Shown piece by piece: positions 1-8,850 of a DNA stretch of 64,000 nucleotides. This DNA is from Actinomycetota bacterium (lineage in GTDB: Bacteria > Actinomycetota > Acidimicrobiia > Acidimicrobiales > Ilumatobacteraceae). The notes beneath the pieces were generated by a model. It saw nothing but the letters and a program-made list of their open reading frames with translations. It had not been told where the DNA came from and did no database searches. Every line of letters starts with the position of its first letter. Position 1 is the stretch's first letter. Where the stretch lies: positions 1 to 64,000 of the forward strand of contig WLIV01000009.1 in assembly GCA_009702045.1 (NCBI GenBank), given 5' to 3'. The position numbers were made by a program, and so were the translations under genes.

Positions 1-2
1 AC

Positions 3-191
3 CACGTGCACTGGTCCACCCACGGGGGCCCCACCAACATCGACAACCTTGTGCCACTGTGCACCCGCCACCACCACCTGGTCCACGAAGGCGGCTGGCA
101 ACTCACACTCCACCCCGACCGCACCCTCGAAGTGCACCGACCAGGCGGGGAAGTGAGCATCCACGGGCCACCGAGGGCGATGGCCGCCTGA
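3..191 (+). CDS. HNH endonuclease-type protein, C-terminal fragment
   Basis: This is the last 62 or so codons of a gene that begins before the window. The visible protein has the closing half of an HNH nuclease module: H-W-x-x-H-G-G-P-T-x-x-x-N-L-V-P-L-C-x-x-H-H-H-L-V-H-E-G-G-W. The asparagine and the C-x2-H-H-H cluster are the metal-binding part of the fold. In actinobacteria this tail usually ends DUF222/HNH proteins, which are abundant and of unclear role. The GTG at 6 is not a real start, because the frame is open to the left edge. No functional link to the downstream catabolic genes is visible. Confidence 0.75.
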   Translation, partial: HVHWSTHGGPTNIDNLVPLCTRHHHLVHEGGWQLTLHPDRTLEVHRPGGEVSIHGPPRAMAA

Positions 192-229
192 GGGCGGGGT
201 CCGGGCGTCAGCTCCGCTGCGGCGGGAGA

Positions 230-243
230 TGACACATGTGTCA
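230..243. promoter_or_regulatory. TGAC-N6-GTCA operator, perfect palindrome
   Basis: TGACACATGTGTCA is identical to its reverse complement. It ends 11 nt before the ATG of the thiolase gene, and no ribosome-binding site separates them, so the transcript may be leaderless with the operator on the promoter. It is the best-formed copy of the motif repeated through the window. Confidence 0.7.
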
Positions 244-254
244 AGCTTGGCGCC

Positions 255-1430
255 ATGCCTGAAGCCGTGATCGTCTCCGCCGCCCGTACACCCATTGGTC
301 GTGCCCGCAAGGGTTCGCTCGTCGACGTCGACGCGCAGACGCTGGCCCAGATAGCGATCAAGGGTGTCATCGACCGCTCGGGGATCGACCCCGCGCTGAT
401 CGACGACATCGTGCTCGCCGAGTCGCTGCAGGGAGGTGGCGTGATTGCTCGCTACGTCGCCACCATGCTGGGTCTGTTGAACGTGCCCGGTCTGGCCAAC
501 AACCGCCACTGCGCGGCCGGCCTCAGCGCGGTGCAGATCGGCGCCGCCAGCATCCGTGCAGGGATGGATCAGATCGTTGTCGCCGGTGGCACCGAGAGCC
601 TCAGCAGTTCGCCGCAACTGTTGAAGTCGATACCTGGGTCGGCGGGCAACTACCAGCCGTGGATGCCGTCCAGCCACCCCGACCGCCCGGAAGCTCCGGC
701 GTTCGACATGAGCGTCACCGTCGGTGAGAACACTGCTCGCATCGCTGGTATCACCCGTCAGGACGCGGATGCGTGGGCCGCAGGTTCGCATCAGAAGGCC
801 TACGCGCAAGTGAGCAACGGCCACTTCGACGCCGAGATCGTTCCCGTTGAGGTGTCCGACGGCGCTGGCGGCACGCGCCTGTTCGCCCGCGACGAGCACC
901 CGCGCCCCGACACCACTGCCGAGAGCCTGAGCGCACTGCGGGTCATCCACCCCGAGATCGAGAACGCCACGGTCACCGCCGGTAACTCATCGGGGATCAA
1001 CGACGCGGCGGCAGCAGTGATGATCATGAGCGATGAGGTTGCCAAGCGTGAGGGCCTCACCCCATTGGCGCGCATCGTGTCGTGGGCCTCGGTGGGTATC
1101 GACCCCGAGCAGACCGGTCTTGCCCCGACGAAGGCGATCCCGAAGGCACTCGCCCGTGGCGGGATGCAGATCAGCGATGTCGATCTGTTCGAGATCAACG
1201 AGGCGTTCTGTTCGATGGCGGTCGCCACCACCCGCATTCTCGGCCTCAACCCCGAGATCGTGAACCCGTACGGCAGTGGCTGCGGTCTCGGTCACCCGAT
1301 CGCGGCCACCGGCGCCCGCATGGTCGTCAGCATGATGCACGACCTGCGCCGTCGCGGCCTCACCACCGGTGTCGTCTCGATGTGCGCTGGTGGCGGGATG
1401 GGCTCGGCCCTCGTGCTCGAGGTGCTCTGA
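255..1430 (+). CDS. Acetyl-CoA acetyltransferase / 3-ketoacyl-CoA thiolase
   Basis: A 391-residue thiolase, the normal family length. It should cleave 3-ketoacyl-CoA with CoA to give acetyl-CoA and a shortened acyl-CoA. The three catalytic regions are present: nucleophilic Cys86 in N-N-R-H-C-A-A-G, NEAF followed by the G-H-P motif with His347, and Cys377 in C-A-G-G-G-M-G. The usual N-x-x-G-G-A-I-A segment before GHP is changed to N-P-Y-G-S-G-C-G-L, so the active-site wall differs from classical FadA. The gene is monocistronic, facing the LLM oxidoreductase gene, with a perfect TGAC-N6-GTCA palindrome just upstream. Thiolase is secure; substrate is not. Confidence 0.9.
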   Translation: MPEAVIVSAARTPIGRARKGSLVDVDAQTLAQIAIKGVIDRSGIDPALIDDIVLAESLQGGGVIARYVATMLGLLNVPGLANNRHCAAGLSAVQIGAASIRAGMDQIVVAGGTESLSSSPQLLKSIPGSAGNYQPWMPSSHPDRPEAPAFDMSVTVGENTARIAGITRQDADAWAAGSHQKAYAQVSNGHFDAEIVPVEVSDGAGGTRLFARDEHPRPDTTAESLSALRVIHPEIENATVTAGNSSGINDAAAAVMIMSDEVAKREGLTPLARIVSWASVGIDPEQTGLAPTKAIPKALARGGMQISDVDLFEINEAFCSMAVATTRILGLNPEIVNPYGSGCGLGHPIAATGARMVVSMMHDLRRRGLTTGVVSMCAGGGMGSALVLEVL

Positions 1431-1446
1431 CCCGTTCGGCCCGCGC

Positions 1447-2514
1447 TCAGCGGTCGACGAAGTGCTGCAGCGTGGGCCCGAGCAGATCGGGCACCGCGCC
1501 ATGAATGACGAGCTCGTCCGCCCCCGCGTCCAGGTATTCCTGCAGGCGGCGGGCGCACGTGGCCGCTGAACCGGTGGCGGTGCCGTCCTCCAACCAGTGA
1601 CGGGGGAGTGACGCCGCAACCTCGGCCAGCTGGTCTTTGGTGAATGCCGTGTCGGCCGCGCCGCGCAGACCCTCGAGCATCGGGTGGGCGCGCAGCTTGG
1701 TCAGTTCCGCCGGGTCGAACCCGTTGACGCCGGCGAGCAACTCGCCGAACTCGGGGATCTGGTAGTAGGTGACGGCGCGGCCGCCGACAACTGCGGCTTC
1801 CTGCGCAGCGGTGAGGTCGGGCGCGGTGACCACGGTGGCGTAGACCTTCACCGACTCGGGATCGCGACCGGCCGCCTCGGCAGCGGCGCGCACCCGAGTC
1901 GCCGCTCGGCTGACGGCCTCGGTGGTGAGCATCGGATGCAGGATCGTTCCGTCGAAGTGCGTACCCGCGAGGTCAAGCGTCTTGGGCCCGATACCGGCCA
2001 GCAGGATCGGCGGCGGAGCGACGTCGGGCAGATCGCCGAGGCGTAGCGACGGGAACTTGCCGGCCGGGCCGTCGTAGCGCACCTTGCCGCCCTTGCAGAG
2101 TGTGCGGAACATCTCGGCGAAGTCGACGAGCACTTGGTTGGTCATTGCCGGCAGGCCGACGGCTTTCCACATCGGTGCGGTCGAGCGGCCGACGCCGAAC
2201 ATGAACCGCTCGCCACTGAGCGACTGCATCGTCATCGCCATACTCGCCAGCGCGAGCGGGTGGCGGAAGGCGAAGTGCGAGATACCCGACGCGATCTTGG
2301 CGTGCGAGGTGGCCTGGGCGATCGCGCCGCCGAGGACGCCGAGGTCTTTGGTGCCGTACCGCTCGCTGATCCAGATGGTGCCGAGGCCGAGGTGTTCGGC
2401 GGTGGTGGCCTGACCGACGGCGGCTCGAGGATCGGCGACGCGACCCGGCAGCACGTAGGCGCCAAGACGATCGAGCGGGTTGGGCGTACCTGGGGTGCGA
2501 GCGGTGGCGGCCAT
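1447..2514 (-). CDS. LLM-class (luciferase-like) F420-dependent oxidoreductase
   Basis: A 355-residue protein of the bacterial luciferase-like TIM-barrel superfamily, of the subgroup whose members mostly use coenzyme F420. Family features include an N-terminal strand L-G-A-Y-V-L-P-G-R, G-x-x-T-I-W-I-S-E-R, a S-G-I-S-H-F-A-F-R-H-P cofactor-side segment, and F-G-V-G-R. ATG at 2514 is chosen over the upstream GTG at 2532 because it matches the family N-terminus and leaves the TGAC-N6-GTCA operator (2525-2538) upstream. No Shine-Dalgarno sequence precedes it, so a leaderless message is likely. It is divergent from the kinase gene. Likely a hydride-transfer reductase or dehydrogenase; substrate unknown. 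Confidence 0.85.
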   Translation of the reverse strand: MAATARTPGTPNPLDRLGAYVLPGRVADPRAAVGQATTAEHLGLGTIWISERYGTKDLGVLGGAIAQATSHAKIASGISHFAFRHPLALASMAMTMQSLSGERFMFGVGRSTAPMWKAVGLPAMTNQVLVDFAEMFRTLCKGGKVRYDGPAGKFPSLRLGDLPDVAPPPILLAGIGPKTLDLAGTHFDGTILHPMLTTEAVSRAATRVRAAAEAAGRDPESVKVYATVVTAPDLTAAQEAAVVGGRAVTYYQIPEFGELLAGVNGFDPAELTKLRAHPMLEGLRGAADTAFTKDQLAEVAASLPRHWLEDGTATGSAATCARRLQEYLDAGADELVIHGAVPDLLGPTLQHFVDR

Positions 2515-2524
2515 GGGTCTACTC

Positions 2525-2538
2525 TGACACACGTGTCA
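2525..2538. promoter_or_regulatory. TGAC-N6-GTCA operator between divergent genes
   Basis: TGACACACGTGTCA has fully matching six-base arms around a two-base centre. It lies 10 nt before the LLM start on the minus strand. The preferred plus-strand kinase start, GTG 2533, lies inside its right arm. A bound regulator would block both genes. Confidence 0.7.
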
Positions 2539-3603
2539 TCAGCAGTCACCTCCAGAGATCCCGATGAAACTGCGGCCACGCTGGACAGGTACCTGTCGTC
2601 GCGGCTCGGCGTCGAGCACGTCGCGATCAGCGAACTGGCCGTGCCGAAGGCCGGATTTTCCAACGAGACGATCCTCGGTCGCGCCGCCTGGACCGATGGC
2701 GAGGGCACCCACGACAAAGAGTTCGTGCTGCGTATCCAGCCCACCGGGCATCAGCTGTTCGTCACCCCCGATGCCATCCGCCAGGCGCAGGTGGTGTCGT
2801 CATTGGCCGGCCATGTGCCAGTGCCGAATGTGTGGCTCACCGATGCCGACCCTGCCGTGTTCGGCGCGCCGTTCTATCTGATGGAGCGCACGCACGGCCG
2901 TGTGCCACCCGATGTGCCCACGTTCCACAAGCGGGGTTGGGTAGCGGAGCTGCCCGAGGAGCAACAGCGCACGGTGCACGAGAACGGCCTGCGCGAACTG
3001 GTGCGTCTGCACGGCATCACCGACCTTGCCCCGTTCCAGTTCCTCGACACCCCCGGCGACGGCGCCACAGCGCTCGAACGCTACGTGCGCCACATCCATG
3101 GGTGGTACGAGTGGTGTGCTCCGGTGCGGGTGCATGCACCGGAGGTGATCGACCGGGCGATGGAGTACGCGCTCAGCGAGATGCCCAAGGACGACAGCGC
3201 CACCATCGTGTGGGGCGACGCCCGCATGGGCAACATCATGTTCGCCGACGACCTGTCGGTGGCGGCGATGTTCGACTGGGAGGGTGCCACACTCGGCCCG
3301 CCCGAAATCGATGTCGCCTGGTGGGTGTTGTTCGACGAGTTCCTGTGTGAGTCGCGTGGCGCCACCCGCCTGCCCGGTATCGCTGGGCGACGGGACTTCT
3401 TCGTCAAGTACGAGGAGTTCAGTGGGCGTGAACTGCGCAATATCGAGTACTACTCGGTCCTCGGCGGCCTGGTGCTCTCGATCATCAACAGCCGTCTTGC
3501 CGACCTGCTGGTGAGGAGTGGCGCCTCCGAACCGGCCGTGGCGGCGAAGTTCGTCACCTGGGTCACCGACATCACGACCCGGCACCTTGACGCGCTCGGC
3601 TGA
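2533..3603 (+). CDS. APH-fold phosphotransferase family protein
   Basis: About 356 residues of the aminoglycoside-phosphotransferase/choline-kinase fold. The N-terminal lobe has L-R-I-Q-P-T-G (the ATP-side strand). The catalytic loop is W-G-D-A-R-M-G-N at residue 227, where the usual first His is Trp, as is common in this actinobacterial subfamily. F-D-W-E-G follows at 247 as the metal-binding Asp. Such kinases near acyl-CoA dehydrogenases are better candidates for hydroxyacyl-CoA phosphorylation, as in LvaA and the ACAD10/11 kinase domain, than for drug resistance; this is inference. The frame is open far upstream, but GTG 2533 fits the family N-terminus (D-R-Y-L-S-x-R-L-G about 20 residues in). 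It sits inside the operator, implying a leaderless start. Confidence 0.8.
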   Translation: MSSAVTSRDPDETAATLDRYLSSRLGVEHVAISELAVPKAGFSNETILGRAAWTDGEGTHDKEFVLRIQPTGHQLFVTPDAIRQAQVVSSLAGHVPVPNVWLTDADPAVFGAPFYLMERTHGRVPPDVPTFHKRGWVAELPEEQQRTVHENGLRELVRLHGITDLAPFQFLDTPGDGATALERYVRHIHGWYEWCAPVRVHAPEVIDRAMEYALSEMPKDDSATIVWGDARMGNIMFADDLSVAAMFDWEGATLGPPEIDVAWWVLFDEFLCESRGATRLPGIAGRRDFFVKYEEFSGRELRNIEYYSVLGGLVLSIINSRLADLLVRSGASEPAVAAKFVTWVTDITTRHLDALG

Positions 3604-3648
3604 CGGCTGCACAACCGTTCAGCCCGGCTTTCGGACAGCCGTCGCTTC

Positions 3649-3662
3649 TGACTAATGTGTCG
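3649..3662. promoter_or_regulatory. TGAC-N6-GTCA-like operator, one mismatch
   Basis: TGACTAATGTGTCG differs from the motif only in the last base. It contains TAATGT, a plausible -10 hexamer. It lies 125 nt before the mycofactocin-type SDR start, so that operon may have a long 5' leader (3663-3787), in which no clear riboswitch fold was recognised. Confidence 0.45.
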
Positions 3663-3787
3663 CACTAAGACAAGGCTCTGGGGAGAGTGGTGTAGCGAAT
3701 GTCGCTGGACGGTTGGCGTCGGCATTCCCCTCAGGGCAATGGTCTGAGACAATCCGTTTCGCAACGAACACTACGAGGAGTATCACC

Positions 3788-4642
3788 ATGGCTGGTCGGC
3801 TAGAAGGCAAAGTCGCGTTCATCACGGGCGCAGCGCGCGGGCAGGGGAAGAGTCACTGCATCCGCCTGGCTCAGGAGGGCGCGAAGATCATCGCCACCGA
3901 CCTGTGTGCGGACATCGCGACGGTGAACTACGACCAGGGCTCGGATGCCGACTTCGCCGACACGGTTGCCCAGGTGCAGGCCGTCGGTGGCGAGATCCTC
4001 GCGATGAAGGCCGATGTGCGCGAGCGCAGCCAGTTGAAGGCCGCCGTCGACGCCGGCTTGGCCAAGTTCGGCAAGATCGACATCGTCTGCGCCAACGCCG
4101 GCATCCTGCCGATCAAGTCCCGTGATACCCAGTCGTTCGTCGACGCGATGGACGTCGACTTCGGTGGCGTGCTGAACACGGTCGGCGTCACCCTGGAGCA
4201 CCTCACCGCGGGCGCCTCGATCATCCTCACCGGCAGCACCGCTGGCCTGATCGAGGGTTCGGTCAACAACCCGGTCCTCGGAGCTGGCGGCTCGGGCTAC
4301 GGCCTGGCCAAGGCGTTCATCGTCAAGTACACCGAGGTGCTGGCGCTGCAGGTGGCCGAGAAGATGATCCGCGTCAACGCCATCCACCCGACGAACTGCA
4401 ACACCAACCTGCTGCACAACGAAGACCTGTACAAGCTGTTCCGCCCCGACATCGAGAACCCCACCCGTGAGGACGTGATGCCCGCGTTCAACCACTTCCA
4501 GGCGATGCCGATCCCGTACATCGAGCCCGTCGACATCAGCAACGCCGTCCTCTGGTTGGCCTCCGATGAGGCCCGCTACGTCACCGGCGTGAACCTGCGC
4601 GTCGACGCAGGTTCGTTCATCAAGTCGCCCACCGGCATCTGA
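3788..4642 (+). CDS. Mycofactocin-coupled SDR family oxidoreductase
   Basis: A 284-residue short-chain dehydrogenase. The N-terminus G-R-L-E-G-K-V-A-F-I-T-G-A-A-R-G-Q-G-K-S-H is typical of the mycofactocin-associated subgroup, which binds NAD non-exchangeably and passes electrons to the peptide-derived cofactor mycofactocin. The catalytic pair is Tyr171 and Lys175 (Y-G-L-A-K), with the S-T-A-G serine before it. ATG 3788 is preceded by GAGGAG; an in-frame upstream extension to 3713 has no such support. The aldehyde dehydrogenase follows 42 nt later, so a likely role is oxidising an alcohol to the aldehyde used by that enzyme. Mycofactocin biosynthesis genes are not in the window. Confidence 0.85.
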   Translation: MAGRLEGKVAFITGAARGQGKSHCIRLAQEGAKIIATDLCADIATVNYDQGSDADFADTVAQVQAVGGEILAMKADVRERSQLKAAVDAGLAKFGKIDIVCANAGILPIKSRDTQSFVDAMDVDFGGVLNTVGVTLEHLTAGASIILTGSTAGLIEGSVNNPVLGAGGSGYGLAKAFIVKYTEVLALQVAEKMIRVNAIHPTNCNTNLLHNEDLYKLFRPDIENPTREDVMPAFNHFQAMPIPYIEPVDISNAVLWLASDEARYVTGVNLRVDAGSFIKSPTGI

Positions 4643-4684
4643 GCCGACCCTTCACAACTTGCACCGATCGACACGGAGATTCAC

Positions 4685-6157
4685 ATGACTGATCTGAAGT
4701 TCACTCCCGAGAAGCGTCTGCTCATCGACGGCCAGTTGGTCGCCGCTGAAAGCGGCAAGGAGTTCGACAACATCAACCCGGCCAACGAGGAAGTGCTCGG
4801 CGGCGTCGCCGATGCATCGGCCGCCGACATGCAGCGGGCGATCAAGGCCGCCCGCCGCGCGTTCGACGAGACCGACTGGAGCACGAACCACGCGTTCCGT
4901 GCCAAGTGTCTGCTGCAGTTGCAGGATGCACTTGTCGCCGAGACCGAGGAGATCCGCGAAGAGCTGATCGCCGAGGTCGGCTCGCCGCGGATGGTCACGC
5001 ACCTCGCGCAACTGGACGGTCCGCTGGCCGACGGCCTCAGGTGGCCGGCGGAGCAGATCGCCTCATTCCCGTGGATCAAGGACATGGGGGTCGCCGAAAT
5101 GTTCGGCATGAAGAGCCACCGTGAGATCCGCAAGGAAGCGATGGGCGTCGTCGGCGCGATCGTGCCGTGGAACTATCCGTTCGAGGTGACGATCAACAAG
5201 ATCGCCCAGATCCTCGCCACGGGCAACACCACGGTGCTCAAGCCGGCTCCCGACACGCCGTGGAACGCGACGCGTCTGGGCCGCCTGGTGGCCGAGAAGA
5301 CCGACATTCCGGCCGGTGTGTTCAACGTGGTCACGTCCAGCGACCACCTCGTCGGCGAAGAGCTGACGCTGTCGCCGCTGGTCGACTTGATCTCGTTCAC
5401 CGGCAGCACTGTCACCGGTAAGCGGATCATGGAGAAGGGCGCCGCCACGCTCAAGCGTGTGTTCCTGGAGCTCGGTGGCAAGAGCGCGATGATCGTGCTC
5501 GACGACGCCGACCTGCAGGCCGTCGTGCCGATGGGAGCCGCCGTGTGCATGCACGCTGGCCAGGGCTGCGCAATGCAGACCCGCATGCTCCTGCCGCGCT
5601 CACGGTACGAAGAGGGCGTCGAACTGATCAAGATGGGGATGAGCTTCGTGCCCTACGGTGATCCGCAGGATCCGGCGAACATGATGGGACCGCTCGTCAG
5701 CCAGAAGCAGCGCGACCGTGTCCTCGGCTACATCCAGAAGGGTGTCGACGAGGGTGCCACGTTGGTGATGGGTGGCGGCAAGCCGGCACACCTGCCCAAG
5801 GGTTGGTTCGTCGAGCCGACGTTGTTCATCGACGTCGACAACTCGATGACGATCGCCCGTGAGGAGATCTTCGGGCCCGTGCTGACGGTGATGCCGTACG
5901 ACGACGACGATCACGCGATCCGCATTGCCAACGACAGCAACTACGGTCTGTCGGGTTCGGTGTTCGGTAGTCACGAGCGGGCGATGAACGTCGCCGCCAA
6001 GATCCGCACGGGTTCCATCGGCGTCAACGGCGGCGTGTGGTACGGCGCCGACATGCCGTACGGCGGCTACAAGGACAGCGGTATCGGCCGTCAGAACGGC
6101 ATCGAGGGTTTCGAGCAGTATCTCGAGACCAAGATCCTCGCCTACCCGGCGGGCTGA
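4685..6157 (+). CDS. NAD(P)-dependent aldehyde dehydrogenase
   Basis: A 490-residue class-I/II-type aldehyde dehydrogenase, standard length. It should oxidise an aldehyde to a carboxylic acid. The general base Glu262 lies in L-E-L-G-G-K-S, the catalytic Cys295 in G-Q-G-C, and E-E-I-F-G-P closes the fold. The N-x-G-S motif for cofactor (F-T-G-S-T-V-T-G) is also visible. It lies between two SDR genes; its TGA shares one base with the ATG of the next (TGATG), so the two are translationally coupled. With the preceding mycofactocin-type SDR this forms an alcohol-to-aldehyde-to-acid module that could feed acids to the CoA ligases. Substrate not determinable. Confidence 0.92.
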   Translation: MTDLKFTPEKRLLIDGQLVAAESGKEFDNINPANEEVLGGVADASAADMQRAIKAARRAFDETDWSTNHAFRAKCLLQLQDALVAETEEIREELIAEVGSPRMVTHLAQLDGPLADGLRWPAEQIASFPWIKDMGVAEMFGMKSHREIRKEAMGVVGAIVPWNYPFEVTINKIAQILATGNTTVLKPAPDTPWNATRLGRLVAEKTDIPAGVFNVVTSSDHLVGEELTLSPLVDLISFTGSTVTGKRIMEKGAATLKRVFLELGGKSAMIVLDDADLQAVVPMGAAVCMHAGQGCAMQTRMLLPRSRYEEGVELIKMGMSFVPYGDPQDPANMMGPLVSQKQRDRVLGYIQKGVDEGATLVMGGGKPAHLPKGWFVEPTLFIDVDNSMTIAREEIFGPVLTVMPYDDDDHAIRIANDSNYGLSGSVFGSHERAMNVAAKIRTGSIGVNGGVWYGADMPYGGYKDSGIGRQNGIEGFEQYLETKILAYPAG

Positions 6158-6933
6158 TGTCGGTCTCGATCGACCTCTCTGGTCGTCGAGCACTCATCAC
6201 CGGTTCCGGCCAAGGTGTGGGTGCGGCAATCGCCGCCACCCTCGCCGAGGCCGGGGCCGAGGTGTTCGTCAACGATCTGGTGCCGGAGCGTGCCGAAGCC
6301 GGTGCCGCGGCGCTGCGGTCACAGGGCTTCGCCGCGCAGGCAGCGGCGTTCGACGTCACCAACCTGGAGGCGGTCACGGAATCGATCACCGCGATCGGGC
6401 CGTTGGACATCCTGGTGAACAACGCCGGCAATGCCGGCGGTGACGGCTGGACAGCGATGGCACCGTTCCACACGACCTCGCCGTCCGAATGGAACAAGTT
6501 CATCAACGTCAACCTCTACGGGGTGATGAACTGCGTGCATGCGGCGCTCCCCGGGATGATCCAGGGGAAGTGGGGGCGGGTGGTCACGATCATCTCCGAT
6601 GCAGGTCGCGTCGGTGAGCCCAGCATGGCGTCGTACGCAGCGGCCAAAGGCGGCGCCGCGGCGTTCACCCGTGCGGTGGCCCACGAGGTCGGTCGCTACA
6701 ACATCACGGCCAACAACATCTCGTTGGGCACGATGCGCACGCCGCTCAGCGAGGAGCGCTGGGCGAACATCAGCGAAGCCGACGCGAAGGTGGTGCTGCA
6801 GCGTTACCTGGTGCGGCGACCCGGCCTCCCCGCCGATGTGGCCGCGTTGGCGCTGTACCTCGTCAGCGATGGTGGCGAATGGGTTACGGCGCAGACGTAT
6901 CCGTTGAACGGCGGCTACTCCGTCGCGCTGTGA
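6157..6933 (+). CDS. SDR family oxidoreductase
   Basis: A 258-residue classical short-chain dehydrogenase with the nucleotide-binding G-S-G-Q-G-V-G-A near residue 16, N-N-A-G, and catalytic Tyr160-x3-Lys164 (Y-A-A-A-K). Translation begins at the ATG overlapping the aldehyde dehydrogenase stop by one base, which fixes the start. Third gene of the alcohol/aldehyde operon. It probably oxidises a hydroxyl or reduces a ketone on the same compound. The gene ends 151 bp before the convergent epoxide hydrolase, with a small GC hairpin in between. Confidence 0.88.
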   Translation: MSVSIDLSGRRALITGSGQGVGAAIAATLAEAGAEVFVNDLVPERAEAGAAALRSQGFAAQAAAFDVTNLEAVTESITAIGPLDILVNNAGNAGGDGWTAMAPFHTTSPSEWNKFINVNLYGVMNCVHAALPGMIQGKWGRVVTIISDAGRVGEPSMASYAAAKGGAAAFTRAVAHEVGRYNITANNISLGTMRTPLSEERWANISEADAKVVLQRYLVRRPGLPADVAALALYLVSDGGEWVTAQTYPLNGGYSVAL

Positions 6934-6948
6934 CGCGGCGTTCCGTCC

Positions 6949-6967
6949 CCCGACCCAGATGGTCGGG
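6949..6967. terminator. Weak GC hairpin downstream of SDR
   Basis: CCCGAC, a seven-base loop and GTCGGG can form a six-pair stem 16 nt after the SDR stop. There is no T-run, which is usual in this kind of genome. The space to 7084 otherwise shows no gene. Confidence 0.35.
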
Positions 6968-7084
6968 CGGGTGGATTCAGACGGCTGAAGTACTCGCACA
7001 CGATGTGGCCACCCGACCTGGCCTCCTTCGGGGATTGGTACCAGAAGACGGGATCGTCGCTGGCGACGTGTATGCAGGGGTCCT

Positions 7085-8241
7085 TCAGAGATAGGCGCGG
7101 AAGCGGGCGCGGATGTCGGGAACGAACAGCTCTGGCACCTCGAGCGAAGGGAAGTGTCCGCCGCGCGGCTGCACTGCGTAGTACTCGAGGTTCAGCGCCA
7201 GTTCGAGGAAACCCCGCGGCGTGGCGAAGATCTCGGCCGGATACTGGGTGTGGCCGTACGGCACGTTCGTGGAGCGGGGCTGTGCCCGGCCGCTGCCGCC
7301 GATCTCCTCGTAATACAAGCGCATGGAAGAACCGATCGTGCCGGTGAACCAGTACACGCTGAGGTTGTCGAGCAGCCGTTCGAGCGGCACCGCGCCGAAC
7401 GGCGCATCGGCCAGGGGGCCGCTGTGGTCCGTCCATTCGTGGAACTTCTCGCCGATCCACGCCGCCAGGCCAGCGGGCGAGTCCAGCAGTCCGTAGGTCA
7501 GCGACTGCGGACGCGTCGATTGGATCGCCTGATAGCCCACGCCAGTGGCGGTGTTCCGGCGGGCTCGCTCCAGATTGACGCGGTCCGCGTCGGTCATGAT
7601 CGCCTCGCGGACCTCCTTCGCCGGCACCGGCACTCGCACCATCGTCTGGTGGAACGCGCGGACGTGCTGGGGGTGCCGTTCGGCGAGCGTGATGCCGATG
7701 ATCGAACCCCAGTCGCCTCCGAACACGAGGTACTGCTCGTAGCCCAGGTCGGTGACCAGTGCGTCCAGCGCGTCGGCGATGACGTCGACGTCCACACCGG
7801 CTCTCGTGGTCACGCCCGAGAACCCGTACCCCGGCAGCGACGGCACGATCACGTGAAACGCGTCCGCTGGGTCGGGCGGGTTGGTCAGCGGTTCGATCAC
7901 GTCGAAGAACTCGACCACCGACCCCGGCCAGCCGTGCACCAGCACGAGCGGGGGGCCTGCGGATGCGGCGAGCGAGCGTGGATCGCGTGCACCTGGACAC
8001 CACCAACGCCCACCTGGAACGTGCCGCGCACCTGTGGCCAGCGGTTGCAACGATCGACGAACGCGTCGAGGTCGTGGTCGGCCCACGCTAAACACAGATC
8101 GCGTAGGACTCGACGCGGCATGCCGTAGTCCCAGCCGACGTCGGGCAACTCGTCCGGCCAGCGCGTGGCCGCGAGTCGGCGGTGCAGGTCGTCGATCGAG
8201 TCGTCGTCGATCTCAAGTTGGAAGGGAGTCGCCAAGCTCAT
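7085..8241 (-). pseudogene. Epoxide hydrolase, interrupted by a frameshift
   Basis: Two adjacent minus-strand frames together make one epoxide hydrolase of about 385 residues. The N-terminal frame (8241 down to about 7950) has the EHN domain: D-D-L-H-R-R-L-A-A-T-R-W-P and W-D-Y-G. The second frame carries the alpha/beta-hydrolase core: H-G-W-P-G-S (oxyanion side), G-G-D-W-G-S with the nucleophilic Asp, and a late histidine region. They join if one base is added to the six-G run at 7950-7955, which restores P-P-L-V-L-V-H-G-W-P-G. As written the gene is broken. ATG 8241 has an AAGGA Shine-Dalgarno and overlaps the upstream TetR stop (ATGA). It may be true decay or a homopolymer sequencing error. 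Confidence 0.8.
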
Positions 8242-8694
8242 CGCACTCGTTCCTTCGTGGGTGGCTCGGGGGCCGCGCTCAGCGAACCGTGAGTGGGGAA
8301 CTCGTACTCTGCCGCGGTCCAGCCGTGCAGACCATCGTCCGAACGCAAGGACATGCCGAGGTTGCGTTCAATGTGGCGCGGCAACAGCACACGGATCAGC
8401 CCGAGGATCATCGACAACAGCACCTGGAAGCCGCGCTGACGCAGAGCGGGGTGGTCAGTTCCGGCATTCACTTCGGCGAGTTCGCTCCCCTGCGGTGCGC
8501 ACGATCTCGAGGACGTACTGATCGAATGGTGCGCGGAGACCTTGTTTCGAGCCGTAGTGGTGCACTACAAGCCCAGCGGTCACACCGGCGCGTTCGGCAA
8601 TCGCGCGCACGCTGGTGCCGTCATACCCGCGGACGCCAACGAGGATCAATGTTGCCCCGCGCAGTCGCGTCGCACCCCTGTCGTGCTCCACCAT
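8238..8694 (-). pseudogene. TetR-type regulator, interrupted by a frameshift
   Basis: The first frame (from ATG 8694) encodes a TetR DNA-binding domain: G-Y-D-G-T-S-V-R-A-I-A-E-R-A-G-V-T-A-G-L-V-V-H-H-Y-G-S-K. It runs out of frame after about 65 residues. A second frame continues with a helical C-terminal part (L-R-Q-R-G-F-Q-V-L-L-S-M-I-L-G-L-I-R-V-L-L). Removing one base from the four-C run near 8482-8485 joins them into a protein of about 150 residues, short for the family. It overlaps the epoxide hydrolase start by four bases, so it probably regulated that gene. It is divergent from the ferredoxin-P450 operon. Both genes of this pair carry a homopolymer frameshift. Confidence 0.65.
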
Positions 8695-8776
8695 CCCCAC
8701 GACGGCCGACTATACAACTGTTCAGCGCGCAGTGGGCGTGCGTGAGCCTCGTGCAGGTGCAGCCAGGGAATGTGCT

Positions 8777-8790
8777 TGACGGTATTGTCA
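8777..8790. promoter_or_regulatory. TGAC-N6-GTCA operator of ferredoxin-P450 operon
   Basis: TGACGGTATTGTCA, with symmetry extending outwards to CTTGACGGTATTGTCAAG (8775-8792). It contains TATTGT, a good -10 hexamer. It lies 60 nt before the ferredoxin start. Confidence 0.65.
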
Positions 8791-8793
8791 AGT

Positions 8794-8807
8794 TGAGACT
8801 ACGGTCA
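8794..8807. promoter_or_regulatory. Second, one-mismatch copy of the operator
   Basis: TGAGACTACGGTCA, one base off TGAC-N6-GTCA, starts 17 bp after the first copy. The same TGAGACTA variant occurs at 29306. Two neighbouring sites suggest cooperative binding. Confidence 0.4.
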
Positions 8808-8850
8808 CAACACCGCCCGGTGATAGCCGGCCGTTCTTCTGGGGGAAGAG

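Noticed and set aside
7950-7955. Programmed frameshifting in the epoxide hydrolase
   Set aside because: A G run alone, with no downstream pseudoknot or upstream stimulator visible, and an adjacent gene with a similar defect. Decay or sequencing error explains it better.
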